Below are positions 26,101 to 36,509 of a stretch of DNA of 64,000 nt, in pieces. Position 1 is the stretch's first letter; each line of letters starts with the position of its first letter. The stretch is from Bombardia bombarda (Eukaryota > Ascomycota > Sordariomycetes > Sordariales > Lasiosphaeriaceae): contig JAULSR010000002.1 in the NCBI GenBank assembly GCA_030512295.1, forward strand, positions 7,998,001 through 8,062,000. Direction: 5' to 3'. Under the pieces are notes generated by a model, which worked only from the letters and a program-made list of their open reading frames with translations, had not been told where the DNA came from and made no database searches. Both the position numbers and the translations under genes were made by a program.

Positions 26101-26393
26101 ATGAGTCACATTGCGACAATGCTTCCGTCTCATCTCACGATAGCAACAGCTCCGCCAGTGGCTCAGAGGGCACTCTCCAAGATGAAGCTTGCGATGATTC
26201 TCGTCAGGTGGACCATCTTAGCGGATATAACGCAGACGTTATCGCGCATCGGCCGGGCATGGAGCATAGAGGGAACGGAGGGTTGTCCGGTCCCCTTTCG
26301 TCACATCCCGGAGGGCGACCATCACATGGCGCTGTGAGGCCGCTAGAGTCATCTTCGACCCTACTTATTCCTGGCCTTGGCTCTACTACATGA
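23104..26393 (+). CDS. hmt1: HMT1-like ABC transporter (ABCB half transporter, vacuolar heavy-metal tolerance type)
   Basis: Exons: 23104-23496, 23572-25721, 25790-26393, giving 1048 residues. Family members (S. pombe Hmt1, animal HMT-1, ABCB6) move thiol-peptide or metal conjugates into the vacuole or lysosome, using ATP as half transporters. An N-terminal extra membrane domain (hydrophobic segments such as LLLAFIISAAVHSIL) is followed by a six-helix ABC core starting near YSVFFPYLWP. The ATPase domain has Walker A GESGGGKST at about residue 687, signature LSGGEKQR at about 791, Walker B IIMLDEATSALD at about 812 and the switch histidine in AHRLST directly after intron 2. Intron 1 is 75 nt (a multiple of three, no stop), so reading through would add 25 residues; its GTGAGT donor and TTCCAG acceptor favour splicing. 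A Ser/Asp-rich tail of about 150 residues after the ATPase domain is longer than in S. pombe Hmt1. Confidence 0.92.
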
Positions 26394-28813
26394 ATGATTC
26401 ATCAGAATTGATTATGTGGTGGTGACGACGTCGTCGTTATCGGCCCATCGTACATACCACCACTACTACGAGTATTGTATAAGTCACAACGCCCCTTAAT
26501 ACATACAGGCCGCAAACCTACACATAACCGGCCGGGGAAAGACCATGGCGAACCTCGTCCTTTTGACCGTCGACGCTCTCAGAGTATCTCACCCGATAGA
26601 AAAGTCTTGATGGAGGGGCGCGTAGCATTCACCATCCACGAGCCACCACCCCCTTTCTTCTCTGTCTATATACACCGTTTTGCCATTTTCGCATTTTTTC
26701 GCAAACATTTTCACATTTTTCCCTTCTGGCAGTCACTGGTTACGAGAGATGAGATTAATGAGATTCCCGGAGCATGGGTGGCGTTTGCGGGGTGGGGGTG
26801 TTCTTGACTCTTTTCTTTTTGCTGCAGACTACCTTGGGGCATACAGAAAAACCGCTTCATTCAGCCCAGTTAACTCCTTTTTCCCTATATTCACTTACTC
26901 TCGTGGCGAGTTCGTGTGCATGTGTGAGTGTGAGGGCATTTTCTCAAGGCAATAGAGGCACTGAGGGGATGGGTTGCGGTTTGGGGGAGAGAAGAAAGGG
27001 GTGTAGCGGTTCGGAGTTGATGTGTGTTTGTTTTTGCTTTTCTAATGTAAAGGCAGGTGTGGCACATACAGCCGGCTAGTTGGCTTGTGGGTAAAAGAGA
27101 TGGATGCAAAGGGAGGGAGGTATAAACGGGAGGGGGGAAGAAACGCCCATACATGGTCCATAGAGAAAGAAGATGAGGGGTGTGGTATAGTGGGTGTGAA
27201 GTCAGCCAGTCGGGGTTGGTAGGCAGACAGGCAAGTGGTCTTGACTCTTATTAATTGTTGTACGTTGAGGCTATAGGGGAGAGAGATCAAACCACTTGTG
27301 TCTGGTAAGTGGCTGGCTGAATGGCAAGTAATTACCTTTTCATAACATTTTGCAATTTGGGGGGGGGGGGGGGGGGATGGGTTTGGTTGGCTGGTTGGGT
27401 TTGTGTTGGAAGACCAGGGCAGGCCATAAAACTTTCTCACCACCTCCTGTTTGTCTTTTTTATCCTGTACGTGCGTAAGCGTGCGTATTTCTTGAGTTTA
27501 TTTTCTTTGTCATCTTGTTGTCGTTTGGGTCCTTACTCTATTACTGTGATGGGTGAGCGATAATTTATCTAATCTACCTACAGAGGGGAAAAAAGTGGAA
27601 AAGAGAGAGAAAGAAAGCAAAAGAAAAGGGGGGCTGAAAAAGGAGTCGGTGCTACGGCACGACGCAGCACAGCCAGGCTGATGGAGATCGTAAAGAGATA
27701 ATCCATACTGGGCGTGCTTTTTTGTTGTTGTTCTTGTTTATTATGTGCCTGTTTTGTGCAAAGTTTGCGCGTGTTGTTACTTGTGTTTGTGTTGTGTAGG
27801 TGGGTGGTTGTTGTTTCTAGGGAACTTGCCAGTGAGATTCGGCTCAGTTGTTCCGTTCTGTTTCAGCATGACATGGCATGGCATCAACAAGCAAACAAGC
27901 AAACAAGCAAGCAACATCGAGAAAGGGGGAAGGGAGGAGATGGAACAGCGAAATTCGAAAGCATTTGAGTCTATTTATATTATTATGATCTTAGTCTTGG
28001 TACGTCTTGTTATTGTTCTTATTGCTGTTCAGTTGTTATTTGCTACCTACCCAGTTTCAATCATAGCATATCCCTAAAGATCTTTAGGGTAGACACCCAG
28101 TAAAGTAATATTTCAACATGTTGGATCTGGTTCAAATGCAACCGAACCGGTGAAAACGATAGTAGTTCTCAGTCTGATACATCATGCTCAGAATGATTGA
28201 ATGACAGAGAGCACGAGTACTATGAAAAGAGAGAGAGCGCGAAGGAGGAAGATAGTATAGAAGATTAATAGAAAGAGGGGCGGATGAGCAGAGATGGACC
28301 CAGAAGCTAAAGGAAAGGGGAGAGGAATGATGTTAACTAGGTAGTTCAGGATCAACTTGACCAAGCAAACCACAATACGTAACCATTAGGACTGACCCGG
28401 GACTGTGATATTCCGGTTACACGAGACTATAGCACTAGACAAGGCGTGTTCAATAGGTAATTGTTGTCGACATGATAATTAATGATATTACGTTTCTGAG
28501 CCATTCGATACCCTCTAAATAAACTCTTTTTGAAACCCTCTAGACTCCCCACCCACAACCTTGACCCTCTCTGTGCAAGCCTGCTTGTGACTAAAACTAA
28601 GGGCGGGGGAATGGGCAGGGGGGTATCGTGTATTGCACCTATGCAAATTCGTCCGCCACAAGCAAGCTAGCCAGCCGTAGTGCTAGACAAGCAGTACTGT
28701 GTTCCGTATATATCCTCCCCACGTACACACGTACACACACATCGCAACGCTCCATACTCCAACCCAGCCAAGCAAATAGAACAGATAAACAAACAACCCC
28801 AAAATTTCCTTCT
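26394..28813. other. Intergenic between convergent ABC transporter and DUF2985 genes
   Basis: No supported gene. Contains a run of 18 G at 27359-27376, purine-rich stretches near 27590-27640, a CAAG repeat near 27890-27912 and the palindrome at 28072-28089. Confidence 0.5.
28072..28089. repeat. Perfect 18-bp palindrome CCCTAAAGATCTTTAGGG
   Basis: Exactly self-complementary with no loop. Its arms match telomere-type CCCTAA/TTAGGG words, but there is no telomere array here. It lies between two convergent 3' ends and could be a dimeric protein-binding site or chance. Confidence 0.7.
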
Positions 28814-30052
28814 TCACTGACTAGCCTTCTCCGGATCCTGCTCCTTCTCCTTCTTGGGCTTCTTGTCCTTGATGTTATTGTAGTGACTGATGCCCTGCTC
28901 CTTGTCACGCGCCAGCCTCTCCAGATCGCGCTCGCTCAGCGGCACGCCCTCGATGCTCTTGACCTTCTTCCCCTCCCGGAACATGACCCAGCCGCCAACC
29001 ATAGCGATGACGCACGTCACACCGACGAGAAAGCCCGTCGACCAGCTGGGACGGTCATATCTGTTCATGCCCCACATGATACCGCAGAGCCCGACCTGGC
29101 CAAGCGAGTTCCAGACCATGGTCCAAATGACGAAATCCATCTTCCACACGGGCGTGGCGGGGGCGCGCACGCCCGTCAGCGGCGCGGGCGGCATGTCCTT
29201 CTCGGGCAGCGGCACGAGCCCGCGGTCGACGTGGTCGGGCACGTTGTCCTTGCCGATCTCGGGGGCCAGGGCCTCGGTGCCGGCGAGGCGGAACCAGGAG
29301 CGGTGGATGGCGGCGAGGCGGCGCAGGCCGTCCTGGCGGCCGCGCAGGCGGTACTGCATCAGGAACCAGAGGTCGCGGAAGCGCCAGGGGGCGAGGCCGA
29401 AGGCGGTGACGCAGAAGAGGCCGGTGAGGATCTGCGAGTCCCACTCGACCCACTTGCGGCGCGGCGAGTCGATGTCGTCGCACGTCGGGTAGCACATGGC
29501 GGGCGCGGCGTTGCAGAGCAGCAGGAAGAGCATGCCGCCCCAGGCCACCACGTTGAGGCCGTAAAAGGTCCAGAAGGCGCCCATGGGGGTCTTGACGAAT
29601 TTCCAGAAGGCCGCCAGGCCGTGCTTGGTGGTTTCTTGCCAGGGGTAGGAGGGCGGGAAGTGGTAGCCGTTGTCGAAGGACTCTGTGTGGCGGCGGACGC
29701 TGGCGGCGGTGTCGCTTCGCTGTTTGATGGGGTTGGATGAGGATGCGGGCGCGACGGCGGCGGCGGCGGTGTCGTCTGAGGAGGATAATGATGCGTGCGT
29801 GTAGTTGGGAGTTGCCATTGTGGATGCAATGTCGCCCGTGGCGGCCATGAAGCCCTCTGGGACTCTGGAATGGCTGAATTCTCGTGAGAGTTTCCTGACC
29901 ACGCCCGATACCGACGAGGCCCTTGAACCGCTTCGCCGCTGCTGATAAGGCGGGTCGTCTGGATGTGTTGTTGTTGTTGTTGTTGTTGTGTCGTGGGTAT
30001 GATTAGCATCTACCGTGGGGAAGGCCTCGACGTCGCGGCCAGATTGGGCCAT
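28814..30052 (-). CDS. DUF2985-family multi-pass membrane protein
   Basis: Single exon, 412 residues, ATG at 30052. The N-terminal third (about 150 residues) is disordered, with an eight-threonine run from a GTT/CAA repeat near 29964-29990. The conserved core starts at FWKFVKTPMGAFWTFYGLN and continues through a hydrophobic VVAWGGMLFLLLCNAAPAMC segment, the motif DSPRRKWVEWDSQILTGLF and WRFRDLW, all typical of DUF2985. Two further membrane segments follow (FVIWTMVWNSLGQVGLCGI and FLVGVTCVIAMVGGWVMF). The tail is lysine/glutamate rich. DUF2985 proteins are fungal and have no established biochemical role; some are labelled alpha-L-rhamnosidase C in databases without support in this sequence. 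It is convergent with the ABC transporter and divergent from sen15. Confidence 0.88.
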   Translation of the reverse strand: MAQSGRDVEAFPTVDANHTHDTTTTTTTTHPDDPPYQQRRSGSRASSVSGVVRKLSREFSHSRVPEGFMAATGDIASTMATPNYTHASLSSSDDTAAAAVAPASSSNPIKQRSDTAASVRRHTESFDNGYHFPPSYPWQETTKHGLAAFWKFVKTPMGAFWTFYGLNVVAWGGMLFLLLCNAAPAMCYPTCDDIDSPRRKWVEWDSQILTGLFCVTAFGLAPWRFRDLWFLMQYRLRGRQDGLRRLAAIHRSWFRLAGTEALAPEIGKDNVPDHVDRGLVPLPEKDMPPAPLTGVRAPATPVWKMDFVIWTMVWNSLGQVGLCGIMWGMNRYDRPSWSTGFLVGVTCVIAMVGGWVMFREGKKVKSIEGVPLSERDLERLARDKEQGISHYNNIKDKKPKKEKEQDPEKASQ

Positions 30053-31015
30053 TGCGGCGATTAAGGAGGGTCGCCGATGGACGATGCAAGGTATGAAGCG
30101 AATAGATAGTTTGATTGATTAATTTACACGTCTGTAGCTGTATGATAAAAAAGACAAAGTAGGCTCGGAGGCCAGAGATGTCTTGGATGCAAAGTCAATG
30201 GACATTTGGGAACGATGAAGCAAGAATGGGAAATGCGAAGAGGCAATGCGAACACGACCCAGCAGTGGACGTGGTGGTGTCACTGGTGCACGCGGCCCAA
30301 GACCAGTGATGCGGTCACCTTTTTGTCCAAGAATAAGTTAGACCAGTCGCCAAGTGCAAGGTTTGGCGTAATCAGCAGCGGTGGCGGACGGGCAACAGCG
30401 TTGCAAGCTTCCCTGTTTCGGGCTGGTCGTTTCACCCACTAGAACTAGCGAAGGTAGCCAGTACCCTGCTGATACTCACCACACTCATCATCAGAGACGG
30501 GAGGGCAGTCATCACTCTGTCCCCGCGAATTCCAATCTCTGCGCCATCAAAACGCCTGACTGACGCCGCAGTGATGTCACTGCGCATACGTGCGCAAAAA
30601 ATCTTTCCCACATGCAATAACCCCAATGCCGACAGATTGAGCCTGTGGCCACTGTGGGGGATCCTCAATGCACTCAATGCCCTGTCCTGCCCCATTCCAC
30701 GATTCAAGATGGGATCTCGCTTTCATCCAGCACACTGCAGTCCTGAGGCCGGGGGCAGTCTTGGGAAGTGAAAGACCCAGACCCTTGGCAAGGTGGACCC
30801 TGAGCTACGAGGAAGCTAGACTGGGGGGCTGGCAAGCCGGCCAGACGTCTGGGCGCACACTCATCGACTTAGCAAGCCATGGCGTCTTCTTACTGGCCGC
30901 TCGGTCCAGGCCGACGCAGTGACCCACAGAAAAACGACGAGCGCGAACCTTGAAAAGGGAATTAGCTTTTTTGTCGCTTCCTTTGCGAAGAAACAAAAAA
31001 AGGAGACAAACAAAA
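30053..31015. other. Divergent promoter region (DUF2985 gene and sen15)
   Basis: Shared upstream region of two oppositely oriented genes. ORFs here are short and have no coding signature. Confidence 0.45.
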
Positions 31016-31516
31016 ATGTCGTCAGATCAGCAGCCCCTCGAGGCGCTCGCCCAGATCGTGCTCAACAACCTGGAGAATCAGCACGATTGGACGGAGACCA
31101 AGGTGCACTCGCAGGCAAACCTCCCCAGGCAACTCATCTACGGACTCCCGCCCAACCGCCTGTACGTGCACCCCGACGAGCAAATCGAGATCATCAAGGC
31201 CGAGAAGGACTTGGAAAAGCCCATTCTCCAGGTTCCCGAGTTTGAGTGGGTCCTGCCGCTGCATCTCGCCGAGAAGTGGTCGCTGGCCGAGTTTGCTGCC
31301 GTCTTCGATGCCATAGATGCCGTACCCCCTCCTGCCCAGGACCCGGCATCTGAGTCAGGCTCTGCTGCTGATGTCGCCGGCGAGCAACAGCAGCAACAGA
31401 AGCTCTGGAAAGTGCCAAAGCGTGGAAAGCGTCTTCTCCTCGCAACGGTCCAGAATGACTCCACCGTCACCTACTACTGGATGCACGACGGTCTCGTGAA
31501 GCCCAGGCAGAACTAG
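31016..31516 (+). CDS. sen15: tRNA-splicing endonuclease subunit Sen15
   Basis: Single exon, 166 residues. The first ATG preceded by A at -3 (AAAAATG) is at 31016. Sen15 is a structural subunit of the SEN endonuclease that cuts introns from pre-tRNA; it pairs with Sen34 and has no catalytic triad of its own. Family signatures are LIYGLPPNRLYVHPDEQ, the block EFEWVLPLHLAEKWSL, and the C-terminal beta strands ending YYWMHDGLVKPRQN. A Gln-rich, poorly conserved insert sits at about residues 105-130, as often seen in fungal Sen15. Only 85 bases separate its stop from the end of the convergent alcohol dehydrogenase gene. Confidence 0.92.
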   Translation: MSSDQQPLEALAQIVLNNLENQHDWTETKVHSQANLPRQLIYGLPPNRLYVHPDEQIEIIKAEKDLEKPILQVPEFEWVLPLHLAEKWSLAEFAAVFDAIDAVPPPAQDPASESGSAADVAGEQQQQQKLWKVPKRGKRLLLATVQNDSTVTYYWMHDGLVKPRQN

Positions 31517-31601
31517 ACTAGGTCTCAAATCTCATAATCCAATAATATCTACCGGTTGCCTGTCTCACTCGGTATATACAAGCCCCTTATTTGGTTCCTG
31601 C

Positions 31602-33069
31602 TCAAGGCTTGAAGACGACCTTTTGCACCTTCATCTTGTCAAAGAGATCATAGCCCTCGACCGCGTCCGAGAGCGGCATCATCTTCTCAAACATAAAGCT
31701 ATCATCCCCAAATAGCCGGAGTCATCAGCATCTCTTCCTTGTCTTGTCATTCTTGATCATGGATTTCAAGATTCAGCTCTACATACCTGAACTTGTGTTG
31801 GTTCTTGACCAACACGGCCAATGCCTCTAGAAAGACGGATCGAACCGGGCAGCGGCCCATTTGTATTCTCAGGTTTTTGCTGTTATATCGTTCATGGTCA
31901 GCTCCATCCCATCATCTCATGGTGCATGCCATTCGGACTGAGGGAGAGAAACACTTACTTGTATCCGTCCTCGCCACTCCAAGGAATCTTGCAAATAAAC
32001 AGCTCGTTAGCATCCAGGACATCATCCTCTCAAACCGAGCACCACCACTTCCGCCCTCGCTCACCTCCGCATTATGCACCCCAATACAACTAATCACCCC
32101 AAAGGGCCTCAGCAGCTCATACGCCGTCCTCAGCGCCGGGCTCAACCCCACAACCTCAACAACCGCATCTGCCCCCTCCCCTCCGTCACCTCCCGCACCC
32201 TCCTCACCATCCCCTCCCTCCCCAACTCCCCAAAGTCCAACGGCTCCGCGCCCAGCCCCTCGCCAGCTCCAGCCTCGACTTGACACTATCCACCGCGAAC
32301 AAATGCTTGGGCTTATACTCGAGCGCCGCCACAATCGCACACAGCCCCACCGGCCCACACCCCACCACCACGACCGTCGCCTCCGTCGCATCCACATTCC
32401 CGCCGCTCTCCCGCAGCCCGCTGAAGGCGTTCTTGGCCCCATAAAACCCAGTCGGGAATATGTCCGCCATGAGGATCAGCGCGCGGGGGTTGTCCACCAG
32501 CTCCGCGGGCGCCTTGACCGCGGTGCCGTCGGCAAACGGCACGCGCACGAACTCGGCCTGCGCGCCGTCGAGGCCGGGCGAGCCGAAGAGCTGCGAGTGC
32601 TCGCAGCGCGAGGACAGGCCGTGCCGGCAGTAGAAGCACGCGGCGCAGGAGACGGTGAAGGGCGCGACGACGGTGTCGCCGATGGCGAGGGTCTTGACGT
32701 CGGCGCCGGCGGAGACGATGGTGCCGGTGAACTCGTGGCCCATGACGAAGCCCGGGGTGGCGTGTTCGTGGCCGCGGTACATGTGGAGTTCGCTGGGGAG
32801 AGGGTTAATGGTGTGATGAAACGGCTGTTGCAAGTTTGGGATCAGGGGAGGGTGATGCTACGTACGATCCGCACAGCGCAGTGGCTTGGACTTTGACGAT
32901 GATGTCCTTTGGGGTTTGCACTGTTTTGTTGAGGGTGAGTCGTTAACACGGGTCACATGTGTGCGTATAAGATGGCAGACATACATTGAGGGATCGGCCG
33001 GTCCTCAACCGAGACCTTTCCTGGGCCGTGAAAGACCACGGCCTTCATGGTCGTTTTAGGCTCAGACAT
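31602..33069 (-). CDS. Zinc-type medium-chain alcohol dehydrogenase, reading frame broken twice
   Basis: Exons on the minus strand: 33069-32985, 32920-32866, 32792-32065, 31987-31959, 31879-31787, 31698-31602. All splice joins keep the frame (TALCG|SELHMYRGHE, GEDGY|NKNLRIQMGRCP, HKF|SFMFEKMMPLSDAVEGYD). Medium-chain zinc dehydrogenase features: catalytic GHE (GHEFTG), structural-zinc cysteines C-x2-C-x2-C-x7-C (CAACFYCRHGLSSRC) and the nucleotide-binding GCGPVG. Within exon 3, however, the protein passes from one frame to a second near 32256-32260 and to a third near 32172-32183, each looking like a single missing base inside a G run. In between, the second frame gives LGAEPLDFGELGREGM and the third resumes at ADAVVEVVGLSPALRT, exactly as the family requires. 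It is either a recent pseudogene or has sequencing errors in homopolymers. Substrate unknown. Confidence 0.85.
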
Positions 33070-34151
33070 GGTGTGCGTGTCTGTGTGTGTATATTTATCT
33101 CGATCCTCGAGCCGAAGAGGTAGTTTTAAATCTCAATACTGCTTGACGATAACCGATGTAGTTCTTATGTCTACATTAAAACATCTCAGCAACAAAAACA
33201 ACAACGACTACGGCAATATCTGAACCGTCCAACAGACAAACTTAATTACTTACCTCTTCTAAGGTGTAAAACAGCGCATTCAACTCTTAATGCCCGAGGT
33301 ATTAGTTTCTTACGTGCCTATGAAAAGGAGTCAATCCTTACCTGTCCACTTAAAGCTTGAGACAAGCTGCTTGTAGTAAGTAGTAAGTAGTAAGCAATCG
33401 GAGATTACAGTATCATGTCTGGAGCTCATATTATGCAATGGACCCGACGCCGTCGATCGAAGTCGATCGGTCCCATTATTCCATATCCGGATGGGAGGGG
33501 AGATGCGGGGATGGATGGATGGGTCGGGTTCCGCTGTGCGATCTCGGAGCCCATATCCGGATCGACGACCGCCTGGTGGAGCTAGCTAAGCCATTTTATC
33601 ATGAGAGCACATGTTATATGAAGTGCTTCGACTTGTTGATTTAATATTTCTGTCTAACAAACAGTTGGAGAATAAGTAGGTGTGTATTCATAACCAAGTG
33701 CAATGCTGGTTGGAAGAAGTAAATCAAGACCAAGGGCTACAGATGAGGTTTTTTTTTTTTAAAAAAAAAAAAAAAAAGGATTTGCATCGTCTGCTATGTA
33801 TCATACACGTCAAGCGCTGCAAGAAGAAATTCCCTTCATTCTTGCATACAAACCACACATCCATAACACGACAGCCACGAAGGAACGCCGAACATAGCAA
33901 ATCATAGCAGAACGGGACTGACTGGGTCGTGGGTTAGAAGCTACCGGTTCAGTTCAACAGCAACAGCAGAGAGCGTCCATCCGTCCATTCTCAAGCCACA
34001 TCCACTATTGCATGTTTTATAATACAATTTTCTCCTTGTCTCATCAGTGTCAATAACCATATCGCCGCGCGTCCCACGTATGTTTGTTTCCTAAAAACCC
34101 ATTTCCCCCTTTCCCCCGGGCAACCCCTTACTCGATCCACCCACCCACTCA
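33070..34151. other. Intergenic upstream of the alcohol dehydrogenase gene
   Basis: Holds the promoter of the minus-strand alcohol dehydrogenase and the 3' flank of the CBM48 gene. No gene seen. A TAG-TAAG short repeat lies at 33375-33394, and 12 T followed directly by 17 A lie at 33749-33777. Confidence 0.45.
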
Positions 34152-36509
34152 CTACCCTTTTCCTCTCTCTCGCAGCTCCCAATGCCCATCCTTGCCAGCA
34201 GCCTTCCACCAACCAACTCCCATAAAGAAGGCGGCCGCGCCCGCTGTCAGCAGCCTATGAGACAAGAGTCAACCGATGCAAAAGCAACAAAAAGCAACAA
34301 ATGTGCAAACGCTCAATGTGAAACAAACACGGTCGGTGGTGGTGGCTAGCCTTACGTCTGTCGCCTGCCGCCATTGCACAGTCTAGTAATGAGTCCGCCA
34401 ATCCAGTCCACAAAGAGCAATCTGAAGAAGGCTCTGAACCAGCCCACCTGGTGATGATGAATTCCCTGTACACTGCTACCAGAAGTGCTGTGTATCGAAG
34501 CTGGCGTGTCTGGTCGTTCTCCCCCCTGCACTGCTGCTGGTCCCCTCTTTTTGACCTGACTCGAATTACCGTTCTCAGTAGCAGCAGCACCGGTGGTCTT
34601 GCCTACGTCAGAAGAAGCAATACTACCGTTCGTAGCATCACTGGGGTTGTTGTGTGTTGTCTCTCCGGTCCAACCATTCACACCCTGCCCGTGCTGCTGA
34701 GTGGCATCTCCAGGGCTGGGGTCATTCTCTACAGAGTTAATCACTACCCGGGGACTCTGGCTCTGGTTGCGGTCTGGCATTACAGATCTGGGTGTCAATG
34801 GCGGCTCCTCTCGAATCGGCCGCCTCACCTCATCTGTATCACCTGGCCAGGTCCAGGTACGAGGTACCGTATCCGTAGGCTGTACGGCCGAGTCCTCCTC
34901 CGGGGCTGCTGCTTCTTCCGAGTCTTTTGGAGAAACTTGCCTCGGTAATGCTGCCGACGCTGGTGATAGATGATGGCCCGCGTCGTCCGGCTTGGGGGTT
35001 CCAGGAGACTCGCTATCTTTCATAGCGATGCCTTCATCCTCGTCGCTATCCGGAGATTTCATAGTGCTCAGCTTTGACTTCTTAGTAGGGGGAGAGAGCC
35101 GGATTGCAGGCGATGGCACGTTATCTTCGCTGGTGCTGCTCGGCTCCTCGGCTTCCGAGATAGACTGAAGCGACAGAGATGACGAATGAGCTGAACCAAT
35201 GGATCCGTGGGGGACTTCTAGACGTTTTGAGGGACGGGGGATGATGGGGCTAGCGGCGATGGGCGACGCCAGGAAGCTATCACCTGTTATATCTTCGTTC
35301 CCCCGCCGAACGGAGCCAACAACCGGAGAGATAGGGGCACCTTCGAATGCTACGCGATCCTCGTTCAGACCTGTCTCAAGCTTCCTGACTGTGTCAATGA
35401 TGTCTTCTCGCTTGAACGGAAATTGTTCTAGCGTTGGGTCGTTGATGTCGATGTTGTCCATATCGGGCTTCTTTCCGGCTTCGCTTCCTCTGTGTTCCTC
35501 CACCGGCTCATGCTCATCCGTGGGTGGCGCCTCTTCAACATCATACATGCCGATACACTCGTGTGCAAAAAGAGAAGGCCTATGCTCCAGCGGATAATCG
35601 ACCGGGCTGCTCTCATCGGGAATCTGAAGAGGCTCTAGGTGACTAGCGACTTCGACAGGGGTTTCCAGCTCAATGATAGCCTCCAACATATTCAGCTCGC
35701 CGCATTTTGTCATTGTACGGTCTGGAAAGATGCTTACCTCTTCTCTATCCAGTTTCTTCGCACTGTCTGCCACTTCGGCGGCGGTATTGGCAACTTCGGA
35801 GATAGGGGTAGCTGTAAGTCGGCGAAACCCAATCCTTCCAGCCTCATCATCAGGCATCTGAGACTCGGGCTCTTCCTTATTAAGGAGTGCGGCGGAATCA
35901 GCTACCTCGGCGGCGGTCCTGGCATACGTTGGAGTGCTGGCACCTGAGTCAGAGCGAGGCTCAGAACGACCAAGAAGTTCTTTTGCTGCATCGGCGGCAA
36001 CAGGATGGGGCGGGGTATCGTGAGGCAAAGTCGCCTTGAGAGTAGTTGCATAGCTATTCCCAACGTTCTGCTTTCTTTCCGGCTTGGCGGCGTCATGTGT
36101 AGTCTTGTTACCGACAACGGGAGTTCCATTGGAGGATGGCCTGGATGCACATGGTTAGCATCCCCATCGATACTGTCCGCACGATACCAACCAATTGTAC
36201 TCGCCCTTTGAGACTTGGCACTTCCAGTTCGTTGTTCTGGTTTCCTGAGCTGTCGACGGCAGTGGGCAACTCATCATTCAGAACCCACCAGTCTCCAGAG
36301 CCGACTCGGAACTTGTAGTGAACCTTTGACCCGGGCTTGCCGAGAATCTTTTTCTTAAATACGTGCTCTCCTTGGGAGTCGGTGGTAAAGTCCATCTCCT
36401 GAGGCTGCCATGGCGGATCCGAGAAGGTGCCGGCAACATAGAGTGGCGGTTGGGTGCCCGGCTTGCGGTAGGTGATGGTGACGGGCGCCACGACTGAGGA
36501 CGACGTCAT
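34152..36509 (-). CDS. CBM48 (AMPK glycogen-binding-like) protein, Mdg1/Crp1-like, with C-terminal hydrophobic segment
   Basis: Likely exons on the minus strand: 36509-36201, 36140-34356, 34254-34152. Residues about 8-103 are a CBM48/AMPK1_CBM fold: VTITYRKPGTQPPLYVAGTFSDPPWQP, the VHYKFRVG strand, and WWVLNDELPTAVDSSGN. S. cerevisiae Mdg1 and Crp1 share this design. The middle (about 550 residues) is disordered and Ser/Glu/Pro-rich, with two AEVADSA repeats. The last intron (101 nt, GTAAGG donor) joins NGGRRQT to LLTAGAAAFFMGVGWW, a short hydrophobic stretch near the C terminus. Uncertain point: the 60-nt intron at 36200-36141 has good motifs and a GCTAACC branch site but leaves a phase mismatch with the long exon. 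A second intron (GTAACA near 36109 to AATAG near 36052) would repair it; otherwise an indel is present. Confidence 0.8.

Noticed and set aside
28628..29740. Plus-strand ORF of 370 codons opposite the DUF2985 gene
   Set aside because: Gly/Ala/Val-rich antisense reading of a GC-rich gene; the minus strand has the conserved DUF2985 blocks.
31793..32896. Plus-strand ORF of 367 codons over the alcohol dehydrogenase
   Set aside because: Pro/Arg-rich antisense reading of GC-rich exons; the minus strand carries the dehydrogenase motifs.
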